Origin: Variovorax sp. OK212
GTDB taxonomy: Bacteria > Pseudomonadota > Gammaproteobacteria > Burkholderiales > Burkholderiaceae_C
Direction of reading: 5' to 3'
Assembly: GCF_900112425.1 (NCBI RefSeq)
Contig: NZ_FOLP01000001.1
Coordinates: 1,340,082-1,404,081 of the forward strand
Length of the DNA stretch: 64,000 nucleotides
Shown: positions 8,895 through 17,275 of the stretch, piece by piece
How positions within the stretch are numbered: the stretch's first letter is position 1
Layout: each line of letters starts with the position of its first letter
Translations under genes and position numbers: made by a program
Notes under the pieces: generated by a model
The model's database searches: none
What the model was told of the DNA's origin: nothing
What the model saw: only the letters and a program-made list of their open reading frames with translations

Positions 8895-10274
8895 TTGGAT
8901 TCCTATTCAGACCTGATTCTTGTCGGACTGGCCGTGCTCGCGGTCATCCAGCTCGTGCTGGTGATCTGGCTGCTGGCACGCCGGCAGCCTCCCGCCGACC
9001 ACGGCGACCTGCTGCGGGTGCTGGCCACGATGGGTGCCGCCAGCGAGCGCACCGAGCGCGAGCTGCGCCACGAGATCGCCGAGAGTTCGCGCGGTGCGCG
9101 GCAGGAAACCGCGCAGGCCTTCGCCACTTTCCAGCGCGCGCTGGTGCAGCAGGGCGCCGAGGCCACGCGCACGCAGAACGCGCAGCTCGACGCGTTCTCG
9201 CTGCAGCTCGCGTCGCTGCAGAAGACGCTGGCCGACACGCTCAACACGCAGCTGCAGGGCCTGAGCGATGCGAATGCGCGGCGCCTGTCGGAAGTGCGCG
9301 CGACCATGGAAACGCAGCTCGCGCAACTGCAGCAGACCAACGCGGCCAAGCTCGACGAGATGCGCAAGACGGTCGACGAGAAGCTGCAGAGCACGCTCGA
9401 AGCGCGCCTTGGCGAGAGTTTCAAGCAGGTGGCCGACCGGCTCGAGCAGGTGCACAAGGGCCTCGGCGAAATGCAGACGCTGGCGGTGGGCGTCGGCAGC
9501 CTGCAGCGCGTGCTGACCAACGTGAAGACGCGCGGCGTGTTCGGCGAGGTGCAGCTCGAGGCGCTGCTCGAACAGGTGCTCACGCCCGACCAGTATGCAA
9601 AGCAGGTAGAGACCAAGCCGCGCAGCGGGCAACGCGTGGACTTCGCCATCCGCTTTCCGGGCCGCGGCGACGACGGCGCGCCCGTGTGGCTGCCCATCGA
9701 CGCCAAGTTTCCGCGCGACGACTACGAGCGGCTCATCGACGCGCACGAACGCGCCGACGCCGCCGGTGCCGAATTGGCGGCCAAGGCCCTCGAGGCGCGC
9801 ATCCGCACCGAGGCCAAGTCGATTGCCGAGAGCTACCTGGCCGCACCGCACACCACCGACTTCGCCATCTTGTTCCTGCCGGTCGAAAGCCTCTATGCCG
9901 AGGTGCTGCGCCGCCCCGGCCTGATGGACGCCATCCAGCGCCAGCACCGCGTGACGCTGGCCGGCCCGACCACCTTGCTGGCCATGCTCAACAGCCTGCA
10001 CATGGGCTTTCGCACGCTCGCGCTGGAGCGCCAGGCCTCCGAAGTGTGGAAGGTGCTGGGCGCGGTCAAGACCGAGTTCGAGCGCTACGGCGAATGGGTG
10101 TCGCGCATCAAGGAGCAGGTGGCCAAGGCCTCCGACACGCTCGACAAGGCCGACACGCGCGCCCGCCAGATGCGCCTGGCGCTGCGCAAGGTCGAGGCGC
10201 TGCCCGAGGCGCAATCGCAGGCACTGCTGCCACCCACGGCCGGCACCGATACAGAGGACGAAGAAACCCCGTGA
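8895..10274 (+). CDS. rmuC: DNA recombination protein RmuC
   Basis: 459-residue RmuC family protein (formerly DUF195), linked to limiting DNA inversions and rearrangements. An N-terminal hydrophobic helix (residues 6-26) is followed by a long coiled coil of about 150 residues. The conserved nuclease-like domain follows, with FGEVQLEALLEQVL and WLPIDAKFPRDDYERL. The start is a TTG at 8895, since no ATG fits before the helix. The stop overlaps the start of the next gene by four bases (GTGA), so the two are translationally coupled. Confidence 0.93.
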   Translation: MDSYSDLILVGLAVLAVIQLVLVIWLLARRQPPADHGDLLRVLATMGAASERTERELRHEIAESSRGARQETAQAFATFQRALVQQGAEATRTQNAQLDAFSLQLASLQKTLADTLNTQLQGLSDANARRLSEVRATMETQLAQLQQTNAAKLDEMRKTVDEKLQSTLEARLGESFKQVADRLEQVHKGLGEMQTLAVGVGSLQRVLTNVKTRGVFGEVQLEALLEQVLTPDQYAKQVETKPRSGQRVDFAIRFPGRGDDGAPVWLPIDAKFPRDDYERLIDAHERADAAGAELAAKALEARIRTEAKSIAESYLAAPHTTDFAILFLPVESLYAEVLRRPGLMDAIQRQHRVTLAGPTTLLAMLNSLHMGFRTLALERQASEVWKVLGAVKTEFERYGEWVSRIKEQVAKASDTLDKADTRARQMRLALRKVEALPEAQSQALLPPTAGTDTEDEETP

Positions 10275-11434
10275 AAGGCTCCGAACTGCTGCGTGTCATC
10301 GGGGCCCAGGTGTGCCTGCACGCGACCATGGCCGGCATGCGCCTCGCGACGCCGCTGCTGGCATTGCAGCAGGGCTACAGCGCGGCGGCGGTGGGCGTGC
10401 TGATCTCGCTGTACGCGCTGACCCAGGTGTTCCTGGCCCTGCCCGCGGGGCGCTTCACCGACCGGCACGGGTTCAAGCGGCCGCTGTGGCTGTCCGTGAT
10501 CGCGGCGGTGACGGGCGCGGGGCTCGTGGCGGTCTTTCCGGTCTTTCCCGTGATGTGCCTTGCCGCGCTGCTGACCGGCGGCGCGACGGGGGTCACGGTC
10601 ATCGCGTTCCAGCGGCACGTGGGCCGCTCGGCCACGAACCCGACGCAGCTCAAGCGCGTGTTCAGCTGGCTCGCCATTGCGCCGGCGTTGTCCAACTTCG
10701 TCGGCCCGTTCCTGGCCGGCATGCTGATCGACCATGCCGGTCGTTCGCCCGCGGACATGCTCGCGTTTCGCATCTGCTTCGTGGCCATGGCGGCGTTGCC
10801 CCTCATCTGCTGGCTGCTGACGCGCGGCGCGCACGAGCCGGCGCCCACGGCGCCCGTGGCGGGCGCCGTGCCCACGCGCGCCTGGGACCTGCTGCGCGAG
10901 CCGATGTTCCGGCGCCTGCTGTTCGTGAACTGGCTGCAGTCGTCGAGCTGGGACGTGCACGCCTTCGTGCTGCCGGTGCTGGGGCACGACCGCGGCATCA
11001 GCGCCTCGGTGATCGGCTCCATCCTCGGCGCCTTCGCCATTGCGGCGGCCGTCATTCGCGTGGTGTTGCCGGTGCTGGCCTCGCGCGCTTCGGAGCGCAG
11101 CGTGATCCTGATCTCCACGCTGGTCACGGCGATGGTGTTCTCGGTCTACCCGTTGCTCGACTCGGCCTGGACCATGGGCCTGTGCTCCGTGGTGCTGGGC
11201 TTCGCGCTGGGCGCGGTGCAGCCGATGGTGATGAGCATGCTGCACCAGATCACGCCGCACACGCGCCATGGCGAGGCGCTGGGCCTGCGGCTCATGACCA
11301 TCAACGCGTCGAGCGTGGCGATGCCGATGCTGTTCGGTTCGCTGGGCGCGGTGATCGGCATCGGCGGCGTGTTCTGGGTGGTCGGCGGCGTGGTGGCGCT
11401 CGGCGCGCGCGCGACCTGGGGGTTGAAGGCCTGA
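10271..11434 (+). CDS. MFS transporter
   Basis: 387-residue major facilitator superfamily carrier with about twelve transmembrane helices. The loop after the second helix has the MFS A-like motif GRFTDRHGFKRPL. The substrate cannot be assigned. The start is GTG at 10271, overlapping the rmuC stop. The link with rmuC looks like an operon of convenience. The gene ends about 110 bp before the next exporter, which has its own promoter. Confidence 0.9.
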   Translation: MKGSELLRVIGAQVCLHATMAGMRLATPLLALQQGYSAAAVGVLISLYALTQVFLALPAGRFTDRHGFKRPLWLSVIAAVTGAGLVAVFPVFPVMCLAALLTGGATGVTVIAFQRHVGRSATNPTQLKRVFSWLAIAPALSNFVGPFLAGMLIDHAGRSPADMLAFRICFVAMAALPLICWLLTRGAHEPAPTAPVAGAVPTRAWDLLREPMFRRLLFVNWLQSSSWDVHAFVLPVLGHDRGISASVIGSILGAFAIAAAVIRVVLPVLASRASERSVILISTLVTAMVFSVYPLLDSAWTMGLCSVVLGFALGAVQPMVMSMLHQITPHTRHGEALGLRLMTINASSVAMPMLFGSLGAVIGIGGVFWVVGGVVALGARATWGLKA

Positions 11435-11463
11435 CGGGGCAGGGTGCGAAACCTGTTTTCAGA

Positions 11464-11478
11464 TAAGAGCAATTCTCA
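11464..11478. promoter_or_regulatory. Fur-box-like site upstream of the DHA2 exporter promoter
   Basis: Against the 7-1-7 iron box found at the heme receptor (TGAGAAT-N-ATTCTCA), this site matches 11 of 14 arm positions, with the right arm exact. It lies 5 bp upstream of a predicted -35 box. Iron control of this exporter is a weak prediction. Confidence 0.4.
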
Positions 11479-11483
11479 TTTGA

Positions 11484-11512
11484 TTGACATTTAACTGACC
11501 CGCAGTCAGTAT
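11484..11512 (+). promoter_or_regulatory. predicted promoter of the DHA2 exporter operon
   Basis: A perfect TTGACA (11484-11489) is followed after 17 bp by CAGTAT (11507-11512). The weak -10 box is consistent with a regulated promoter. The TetR-type palindrome occupies the spacer. Confidence 0.6.
11494..11510. promoter_or_regulatory. TetR-type operator palindrome
   Basis: Perfect inverted repeat ACTGAC-CCGCA-GTCAGT lying between the predicted -35 and -10 boxes. This is the classic position for repression. The TetR regulator encoded at the end of the same gene set is the obvious candidate to bind it. Confidence 0.65.
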
Positions 11513-11545
11513 CGACGCCTTCTTCAACCGACCTTGAAGGCGTTC

Positions 11546-13099
11546 ATGCGTTCCCCCATCCCCATCGCAATTCCAGCCGCGGTCGCGGCCGCGGCCGATC
11601 CGCGCCGCCGCCTCGCGCTCGTTGCCGCGGTCTACCTCGGCAGCTTCATCGCCACGCTCGACGTGAGCATCGTCAACGTCGCGCTGCCCACGCTGCAGCG
11701 CGCCCTCGCCACCGACCTCGCCGGCCTGCAGTGGGTGATCGACATCTACGCACTGTGCCTTTCGGCCTTCATGCTGTCGGCCGGCCCGCTGGGCGATCGC
11801 TACGGCCGCAAGCGCGCCTGGCTGGCGGGCGTGGCCGTGTTCACCGTCGGCTCGGCGTTGTGCGCGATGGCCGGCAGCCTGCCGACCTTGCTGGCAGGTC
11901 GGGCGGTGCAGGGCGTGGCGGGGGCGCTGCTGATTCCGGGTGCGCTGTCGCTGCTGGCGCATGCGTTCCCCGAGCCCGCGAGCCGGGCGCGGGTGATCGG
12001 CGGATGGTCGTCGTTCACGGCGCTGTCGCTGGTGCTCGGGCCGATGCTGGGCGGGCTGCTGGTGGACCACGCGGGGTGGCAGAGCATCTTCCTCATCAAC
12101 ATTCCGATCGGGCTGCTGACCGTGGGGCTCGGGCTCTGGGGCATCCGGGAAAGCGCGCACCCCGAGCATGCGGCGCTCGACCCGGCCGGGCAGGTGCTCA
12201 GCGTGCTGTGGCTGGGCGCGCTGACCTACGGGCTGATCGCGGCGGGCGAGCAGGGCTGGGGCTCCGTGCAGGCTTCGAGCGCGTTGATTGCGGGCGCTGT
12301 CGGCCTGGCGCTCTTCCTGGCAGTGGAGGCGCGTGTGGCGCGGCCGCTGCTGCCGCTCGGCTTGTTCCGCGACGCGCGCTTTTCGGTGACCAACTTCGCG
12401 TCGTTCGTGCTCGGCTTCTCGGCCTACGCGAGCCTGTTCTTCTTCTCGCTGTTCCTGCAGCAGGTGCAGGGCTGGTCGCCCAGCGACACCGGCTGGCGGC
12501 TGGCGCCGCAGTTCGTCGCCACCGGCATCGTGGCCTCGCAGTTCGGCCGCCTGGCCCGGCGCTGCGACGTGCACACGCTGATGGTGGCGGGCTACGCGCT
12601 CATCGGCGGGTCGATGCTGCTGCTGACGCTGTTCTCGGCCGACACGCCCTATGTGTGGCTGGCGCTGCTGTTCGTGTTCCTGGGTGCGGGCACCGGCCTT
12701 GCCGTGCCGGCCACCAGCACGGCCGTGATGGGGTCGGTGCCGGCGCAGCGCTCGGGCATGGCCTCGGCCACGATGAACGCGCTGCGCCAGGCCGGCATGC
12801 TGATCGGCATTGCGTTGTTGGGCACGTTGATGAGCACGCGCGCCACGTCGCTGCTGGCCGATGCGCTTGCCCAGGCCGGCCTGGGCGAGGCGCAGCAGGC
12901 CGCTGTCGCCGCCGTCGGCCGGCACGACCTGGGGGCGTTGGCCTCGCTCGATGCGGCCACGGCGCAGCAACTGCTGGCCACCGCGCTCGCGGGTGGCTTC
13001 CACGCCGCCATGGCCTGCGCCGGCATTGCCGGCCTGCTTGCCGCGGGCCTGCTCGTGAGCGTGCGGCCCCGCGCCGCTGCCGTGCCCGCCCGCGCCTGA
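11546..13099 (+). CDS. MFS drug exporter, DHA2 (14-TMS) family
   Basis: 517-residue carrier of the EmrB/QacA type. It has about 14 hydrophobic helices, the motif LDVSIVNVALPTLQ in helix 1 (DHA2 signature) and GPLGDRYGRKRAW in loop 2-3. It is expected to export toxic organic compounds by proton antiport. The ATG at 11546 is chosen; a TTG at 11534 in frame would add four residues. It is followed by an unknown gene and a TetR gene. That order and the operator upstream suggest autoregulated export. Confidence 0.9.
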   Translation: MRSPIPIAIPAAVAAAADPRRRLALVAAVYLGSFIATLDVSIVNVALPTLQRALATDLAGLQWVIDIYALCLSAFMLSAGPLGDRYGRKRAWLAGVAVFTVGSALCAMAGSLPTLLAGRAVQGVAGALLIPGALSLLAHAFPEPASRARVIGGWSSFTALSLVLGPMLGGLLVDHAGWQSIFLINIPIGLLTVGLGLWGIRESAHPEHAALDPAGQVLSVLWLGALTYGLIAAGEQGWGSVQASSALIAGAVGLALFLAVEARVARPLLPLGLFRDARFSVTNFASFVLGFSAYASLFFFSLFLQQVQGWSPSDTGWRLAPQFVATGIVASQFGRLARRCDVHTLMVAGYALIGGSMLLLTLFSADTPYVWLALLFVFLGAGTGLAVPATSTAVMGSVPAQRSGMASATMNALRQAGMLIGIALLGTLMSTRATSLLADALAQAGLGEAQQAAVAAVGRHDLGALASLDAATAQQLLATALAGGFHAAMACAGIAGLLAAGLLVSVRPRAAAVPARA

Positions 13100-13183
13100 G
13101 GCTTCGTTCTTTCCATGCCCGCCGCACATGTGCCGGTGCGCTTTCGTGCGCGCCCTTCATCGGTTTTTTTCAAGGAGCTTTCC

Positions 13184-13654
13184 ATGATCCATCACGAACT
13201 CGGGCAGTGGCCGCTCGTCATCAGCGTCTCGTCGGGGCTTCAGACCCTCGAGGCGATGCAGGCCTTCACCGAGGACTGGAACCGCTGGCTCGACCGCGGC
13301 GAGCCCTTCGCCTCGCTGCGCGTGTTCGCCGATGCCGATGCGCTGGTCCATCCCGAGGGCAGCGCGCAAGGCGCCAGGCAGTGGCTGCAGGCGCGCGGCG
13401 CCGATATTCGCCGCCATATGATGGGCATGGCGAGCGTGGTGCCCGCCGAGCAGTACGAGAAAATCCGCAAGATGAATGTCGAGAAACTCTTCGGCGTGCC
13501 CGCCAGCACCTTTGCCGACGCCGACGATGCGCTGGTGTGGCTCGGCGAGCGCGTGATGGCGCCGCGCGGCCTGCCGTTCGACCTGGCGGCTGTGCGCGCG
13601 GCGATCCGTTCGGCACGCGCCACCTGCGCGGCCGCGGCCGCGGCCGCTTCCTGA
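13184..13654 (+). CDS. Uncharacterised protein in the exporter-TetR operon
   Basis: 156-residue soluble protein that I do not recognise with confidence. It starts MIHHELGQWPLVISVSSG and has an AAGGAG ribosome site 7 bases upstream of the ATG. Alternating strands and helices with QAFTEDWNRWL and DADALVHP loosely recall SpoIIAA/STAS-like folds. The C-terminal part ends in a run of alanines encoded by tandem GGCCGC repeats. It sits between an exporter and its likely TetR repressor, 8 bp before the latter, so a role linked to the exported compound is possible. Confidence 0.8.
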   Translation: MIHHELGQWPLVISVSSGLQTLEAMQAFTEDWNRWLDRGEPFASLRVFADADALVHPEGSAQGARQWLQARGADIRRHMMGMASVVPAEQYEKIRKMNVEKLFGVPASTFADADDALVWLGERVMAPRGLPFDLAAVRAAIRSARATCAAAAAAAS

Positions 13655-13662
13655 GGCTGTCG

Positions 13663-14352
13663 ATGGCGAAGAGCGGCGCGGTCACGATCCCCACGGTTCT
13701 CACGATTCCCACGATGGTCGATGGCGAGGCCGTTCCGCGCCGCCGCACCAAGGCCCCCGAGACACGCGCGCCCGCGCTGATGGACGCCGCCGAGCGGCTC
13801 TTCATCTCCAAGGGCATCGCCACCACCAGCATCGACGACATCGCGGCCGGTGCGCAGGTGGCCAAGGGCACCTTCTATCTCTACTTTCCTTCGAAGGAGG
13901 CGCTGCTCGGCGCGCTGCAGCAGCGCTTCGTAGACAACTTCTGCGGGCGCCTGCAGGAGGGAATGGACCGTCACCGCACCGACAACCATCGCGCCCGGCT
14001 CAAGGCCTGGGTCGAGACGGGGCTGCAGATCTACCTGGACAACGTCGCCTTGCACGACGTGGTCTTCCACGAGTACCGGCCCGAAGACCGCCGCATGCGC
14101 AACGACAACGCGGTGATCACGCAGCTCGCCGCGCTGCTGGAGCAGGGCGCCGCCGCCGGCACGTGGTCGGTGGACGACAGCACCATGACCGCCGTGATCC
14201 TCTTCAATGCGCTGCACGGCGTGGCCGACGACGCGGTGGCCATGGGGCAGACCGGCGACGCGGAACGCAAGCGCCGCGCGCGTTCGCTCACGAACTTCTT
14301 CGCGCAGGCGCTGCGCCCCGTCGATCGGGCCGGCGACGACAGCACGGGTTGA
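13663..14352 (+). CDS. TetR/AcrR family transcriptional regulator
   Basis: 229-residue repressor. The helix-turn-helix lies at about residues 53-80, with the typical TTSIDDIAAGAQVAKGTFYLY. A ligand-binding domain follows. The first 35 residues are an unusual extension rich in Thr, Pro and Val. The start at 13663 lies 8 bp after the previous stop. It most likely controls the upstream exporter through the palindrome at 11494-11510 and so also controls itself. The inducer is unknown. Confidence 0.92.
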   Translation: MAKSGAVTIPTVLTIPTMVDGEAVPRRRTKAPETRAPALMDAAERLFISKGIATTSIDDIAAGAQVAKGTFYLYFPSKEALLGALQQRFVDNFCGRLQEGMDRHRTDNHRARLKAWVETGLQIYLDNVALHDVVFHEYRPEDRRMRNDNAVITQLAALLEQGAAAGTWSVDDSTMTAVILFNALHGVADDAVAMGQTGDAERKRRARSLTNFFAQALRPVDRAGDDSTG

Positions 14353-14388
14353 TCCGCGATCCGGCCCGGGGGGGGGCGGGGGCTCAGC

Positions 14389-15252
14389 TCAGAGCTTGTA
14401 GAAGCGCTTGATCGCGCTCCAGGCGTCGTCGGGCGCGTCGACGTATTCGAAGAGCTTCAGGTCGCCGGGCGAGATCACGCCTTCGTCGACCAGGAAGTCG
14501 AAGTCGATCATCCGCTTCCAGTAGTCCGAGCCGAACAGCACGATCGGCACCGGCTTCGACTTCTTGGTCTGCACCAGCGTGATCACTTCGAACAGCTCGT
14601 CGAGCGTGCCGAAGCCGCCCGGGAATGCCACCAGCGCCTTCGCACGCATCATGAAATGCATCTTGCGGATGGCGAAGTAGTGGAACTTGAAGCTCAGCGC
14701 CGGCGTGACGTAGGGGTTGGCTTCTTCTTCCATCGGCAGCGCGATGGCCAGGCCGACCGAGAGGCCGCCGCCTTCATGCGCGCCGCGGTTGGCCGCCTGC
14801 ATGATGCCGGGGCCGCCGCCGGTGCACACGAAGAGCTTGTCCTGCGGTTCCTTGTCGTTGCTGTACTGCGCGACCAGCTTGCCGAAGGCGCGCGCCTTCT
14901 CGTAGTAGTGCGAGTTGCGCGCCAGCCGGCGCCAACGCTCCGATGCGGCCGTGTCGCCGGCGGCGTCGGCCTGCGCGATCATGGCGGCGGAGTCTTCCTC
15001 GCTGCGAAAGCGCGCGCTGCCGAACACCACCACGGTGTTCTCGATGCCGTGGGCGCGCTGCTCGAGGTCGGGCTTCATCAACTCGAGCTGCATGCGGATG
15101 CCGCGGGTCTCGCGGCGCAGCAGGAACTCGGGGTCGGCGAAGGCGATGCGCGAGGGGTCGGGGTCGAGCGGCAGGCCCTTGTCCGCATGGGAGTGCAGCG
15201 TGGCCCAGGCATCGGCCAGGCGTTTGTCGTGAAGGTTGTGCGTGTTGTTCAT
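14389..15252 (-). CDS. LOG family protein (nucleotide 5'-monophosphate phosphoribohydrolase-like)
   Basis: 287-residue Rossmann-fold protein of the TIGR00730/LOG family, with the hallmarks GGGPGIMQAANRGA and PGGFGTLDELFE. Family members release bases from nucleoside monophosphates, including cytokinin precursors, so a cytokinin-activating or purine-salvage role is possible. The ATG at 15252 (MNNTHNLHDKRL) is preferred over the longer frame from 15297. A run of nine G lies just past its 3' end, at the junction with the TetR gene. Confidence 0.9.
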   Translation of the reverse strand: MNNTHNLHDKRLADAWATLHSHADKGLPLDPDPSRIAFADPEFLLRRETRGIRMQLELMKPDLEQRAHGIENTVVVFGSARFRSEEDSAAMIAQADAAGDTAASERWRRLARNSHYYEKARAFGKLVAQYSNDKEPQDKLFVCTGGGPGIMQAANRGAHEGGGLSVGLAIALPMEEEANPYVTPALSFKFHYFAIRKMHFMMRAKALVAFPGGFGTLDELFEVITLVQTKKSKPVPIVLFGSDYWKRMIDFDFLVDEGVISPGDLKLFEYVDAPDDAWSAIKRFYKL

Positions 15253-15316
15253 GAGAAAACCAGACAGATAGACCCGAGTGATTGTGCAGCGTTGCAACTG
15301 GCGTGCCCAGCCAACG

Positions 15317-15342
15317 AAAAAGGCTCCTTGCGGAGCCTTTTT
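15317..15342 (-). terminator. intrinsic terminator after efp
   Basis: AAAAAGGCTCC-TTGC-GGAGCCTTTTT is a perfect symmetric hairpin with a T run on either strand. It separates efp from the LOG gene downstream on the minus strand. Confidence 0.93.
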
Positions 15343-15391
15343 CGAGAGTGCTGGTCAGCCGGGTGTTCCCGGCCAGAGCCCGGGAAGGGGC

Positions 15392-15946
15392 TCAGACGCG
15401 CTTGCGGTATTCGCCGGTGCGCGTGTCGATTTCGATCTTGTCGCCTTGCGCGACGAACAGGGGCACGGGCACTTCGAAGCCGGTGGCGATCTTGGCGGGC
15501 TTCATGACCTTGCCCGAGGTGTCGCCCTTGACGGCCGGCTCGGTCCAGGTGATTTCGCGCTCGACGCTGGTCGGCAGTTCGACCGAGATGGCCTTGCCGT
15601 CGTAGAACACCACTTCGACAGCCATGCCGTCTTCGAGGTAGTTCAGGGCGTCGCCCATGTTTTCGGCTTCGACTTCGTACTGGTTGAACTCGGCGTCCAT
15701 GCAGACGTACATCGGGTCGGCGAAGTAGGAGTAGGTGCACTCCTTCTTGTCGAGCACGATCTGGTCGATCTTGTCGTCGGCCTTGAAGACCACTTCGGTG
15801 TTGAAGTTGGCGATCAGGCTCTTCATCTTCATGCGCACGGTGGCGGAGTTGCGGCCGCCGCGGCTGTATTCGGTCTTCAGCACGACCATCGGGTCCTTGC
15901 CGTGCATGATGACGTTGCCGGCGCGGATTTCTTGAGCGATTTTCAT
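15392..15946 (-). CDS. efp: Translation elongation factor P
   Basis: 184-residue EF-P, which relieves ribosome stalling at polyproline stretches. The loop at residues 28-35 reads SRGGRNSA and places arginine at position 32. This is the residue rhamnosylated by EarP in this subgroup, rather than the lysine used by the EpmABC pathway. The start at 15946 gives [13 protein letters not shown]. earP lies upstream on the same strand, separated by 162 bp. Confidence 0.97.
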   Translation of the reverse strand: MKIAQEIRAGNVIMHGKDPMVVLKTEYSRGGRNSATVRMKMKSLIANFNTEVVFKADDKIDQIVLDKKECTYSYFADPMYVCMDAEFNQYEVEAENMGDALNYLEDGMAVEVVFYDGKAISVELPTSVEREITWTEPAVKGDTSGKVMKPAKIATGFEVPVPLFVAQGDKIEIDTRTGEYRKRV

Positions 15947-16108
15947 AACAGGGTCTCTGGATGTTGGCCGCTCGGTGCACGGGGCCATCGGCGACTTTTT
16001 GACGTTTGCCGGTGTGTCTGGCCCCGCGGTACATGTCCCGCGGCAGGTTTAGCGGACAGCATCTCGGATCGTCGAGATCCGGGCTTGAAATCCGCAAAGC
16101 CCGCTATT

Positions 16109-17200
16109 TTAGCTTTTTTGGCCGATCATTTTCTGCAATTGGGTGACCAGGTCGTCTTGCGCCAGCAGTCGCGCCCGGGCGTCGCGGGCTGTTTCGAGCC
16201 AGGGGCCCTGTGTTTCCAGCGCGGGCAGCGCCCCATCGCCGAAGCCGTTCCACGCGTGGTGAAAAAGCCGCAGCGAGGGCGGGGCGCCCAGCCAGTCGAG
16301 CCAGGCGCCGAGCTTCTCGTGGTGCGCGTCGTCGTCCTGCGGGTAGATCTGCCAGACGAACGGGGCGCCGGCCCACAGGGCGCGCACCCACGAATCTTCG
16401 CCACGCACGAAGTTCAGGTCGCACGACCACAGCAGGTGGTCGAAGTCGGGTTGCGTCAGGTGCGGCAGGTATGAAATTGATAGCGCACCACGCACGACGG
16501 ACGTGCGTGAGGGCTCCTTTTCATCCGAAAGAGCGGCGCGAACGGCCTGCGTGGCACGGCCCGCGGTCACCAGCAGCCGCGTGGGCCCGGGGCCTTGTCC
16601 CAGGCGCGCGAGCAGCGCGGCCAGCGCCGGCGGCTCGTAGCAGAAGAGCGAGACCAGGCGCTCGCCGCCTTGCCATTCGATCTGCTGCGCGGCCAGCCAC
16701 GCCGCGCGGTCGAAGGCCTCGCGCCGCGCCATCAGGTCGGGTTCGCGCAGCAGGCCGCCGGTGGCCGGTGTGAAGCCCGGGTAGAAGAAGCGCTTGGTCA
16801 GCCCGGCGCCCGGCCCCTTGAACACCGGCGAGGGCAGCCCGTGCAGCCGCTCGACGTACGGTTCGGCCGACAGGTATTCGAGGTTGATCCAGGCCCGGCC
16901 CGGCGCTTGGGCAAAGCGCGCGATCAGTTCCGGCGCCGGCTCGCAGCCGAAGCCTTCGACGAGCACGTCGGGCGCCGGCGCAGCCACGGCCGCCCGCAGC
17001 GCAAGGGGGTCGAGCCAGTCGATCACTTCCACGCCGTGGTGGCCCGAAGGTGCCATCCAGCGCAACGCCGCCGCGTCGTCGATCCACAGCCGCACGCGTT
17101 CGCCGCGCAAGGCCAGCTGGCAGGCCAGCCGCCAGCAGACGCCGAGGTCGCCGTGGTTGTCGATGACCTTGCAGAAGATGTCCCAGCCCATGGATTGCAT
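16109..17200 (-). CDS. earP: EF-P arginine rhamnosyltransferase EarP
   Basis: 363-residue GT-B glycosyltransferase that transfers rhamnose from dTDP-rhamnose to Arg32 of EF-P. The N-terminal motif FCKVIDNHGDLGVCWRLA contains the conserved aspartates. The C-terminal nucleotide-sugar region has YPQDDDAHHEKL with the conserved glutamate. The start is taken at 17200 (MQSMGWDIF), although 17191 (MGWDIF) is also possible. Position next to efp supports the assignment. Confidence 0.95.
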   Translation of the reverse strand: MQSMGWDIFCKVIDNHGDLGVCWRLACQLALRGERVRLWIDDAAALRWMAPSGHHGVEVIDWLDPLALRAAVAAPAPDVLVEGFGCEPAPELIARFAQAPGRAWINLEYLSAEPYVERLHGLPSPVFKGPGAGLTKRFFYPGFTPATGGLLREPDLMARREAFDRAAWLAAQQIEWQGGERLVSLFCYEPPALAALLARLGQGPGPTRLLVTAGRATQAVRAALSDEKEPSRTSVVRGALSISYLPHLTQPDFDHLLWSCDLNFVRGEDSWVRALWAGAPFVWQIYPQDDDAHHEKLGAWLDWLGAPPSLRLFHHAWNGFGDGALPALETQGPWLETARDARARLLAQDDLVTQLQKMIGQKS

Positions 17201-17275
17201 GGCCGGGAGTGTGCCCGTGTTCGCGCGCACCGCTTGCTATGCTGGCCGCACAACAACCACCGGAGAGAGACGACC

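Noticed and set aside
13631-13651. Tandem GGCCGC as a phase-variable repeat
   Set aside because: Only three copies of a six-base unit, so copy changes would keep the frame; it simply encodes an alanine run.
14364-14383. Quadruplex-forming G run at the TetR/LOG gene junction
   Set aside because: There are nine G and five G separated by one C, too few separate tracts to argue a folded quadruplex; it may also be a homopolymer sequencing issue.
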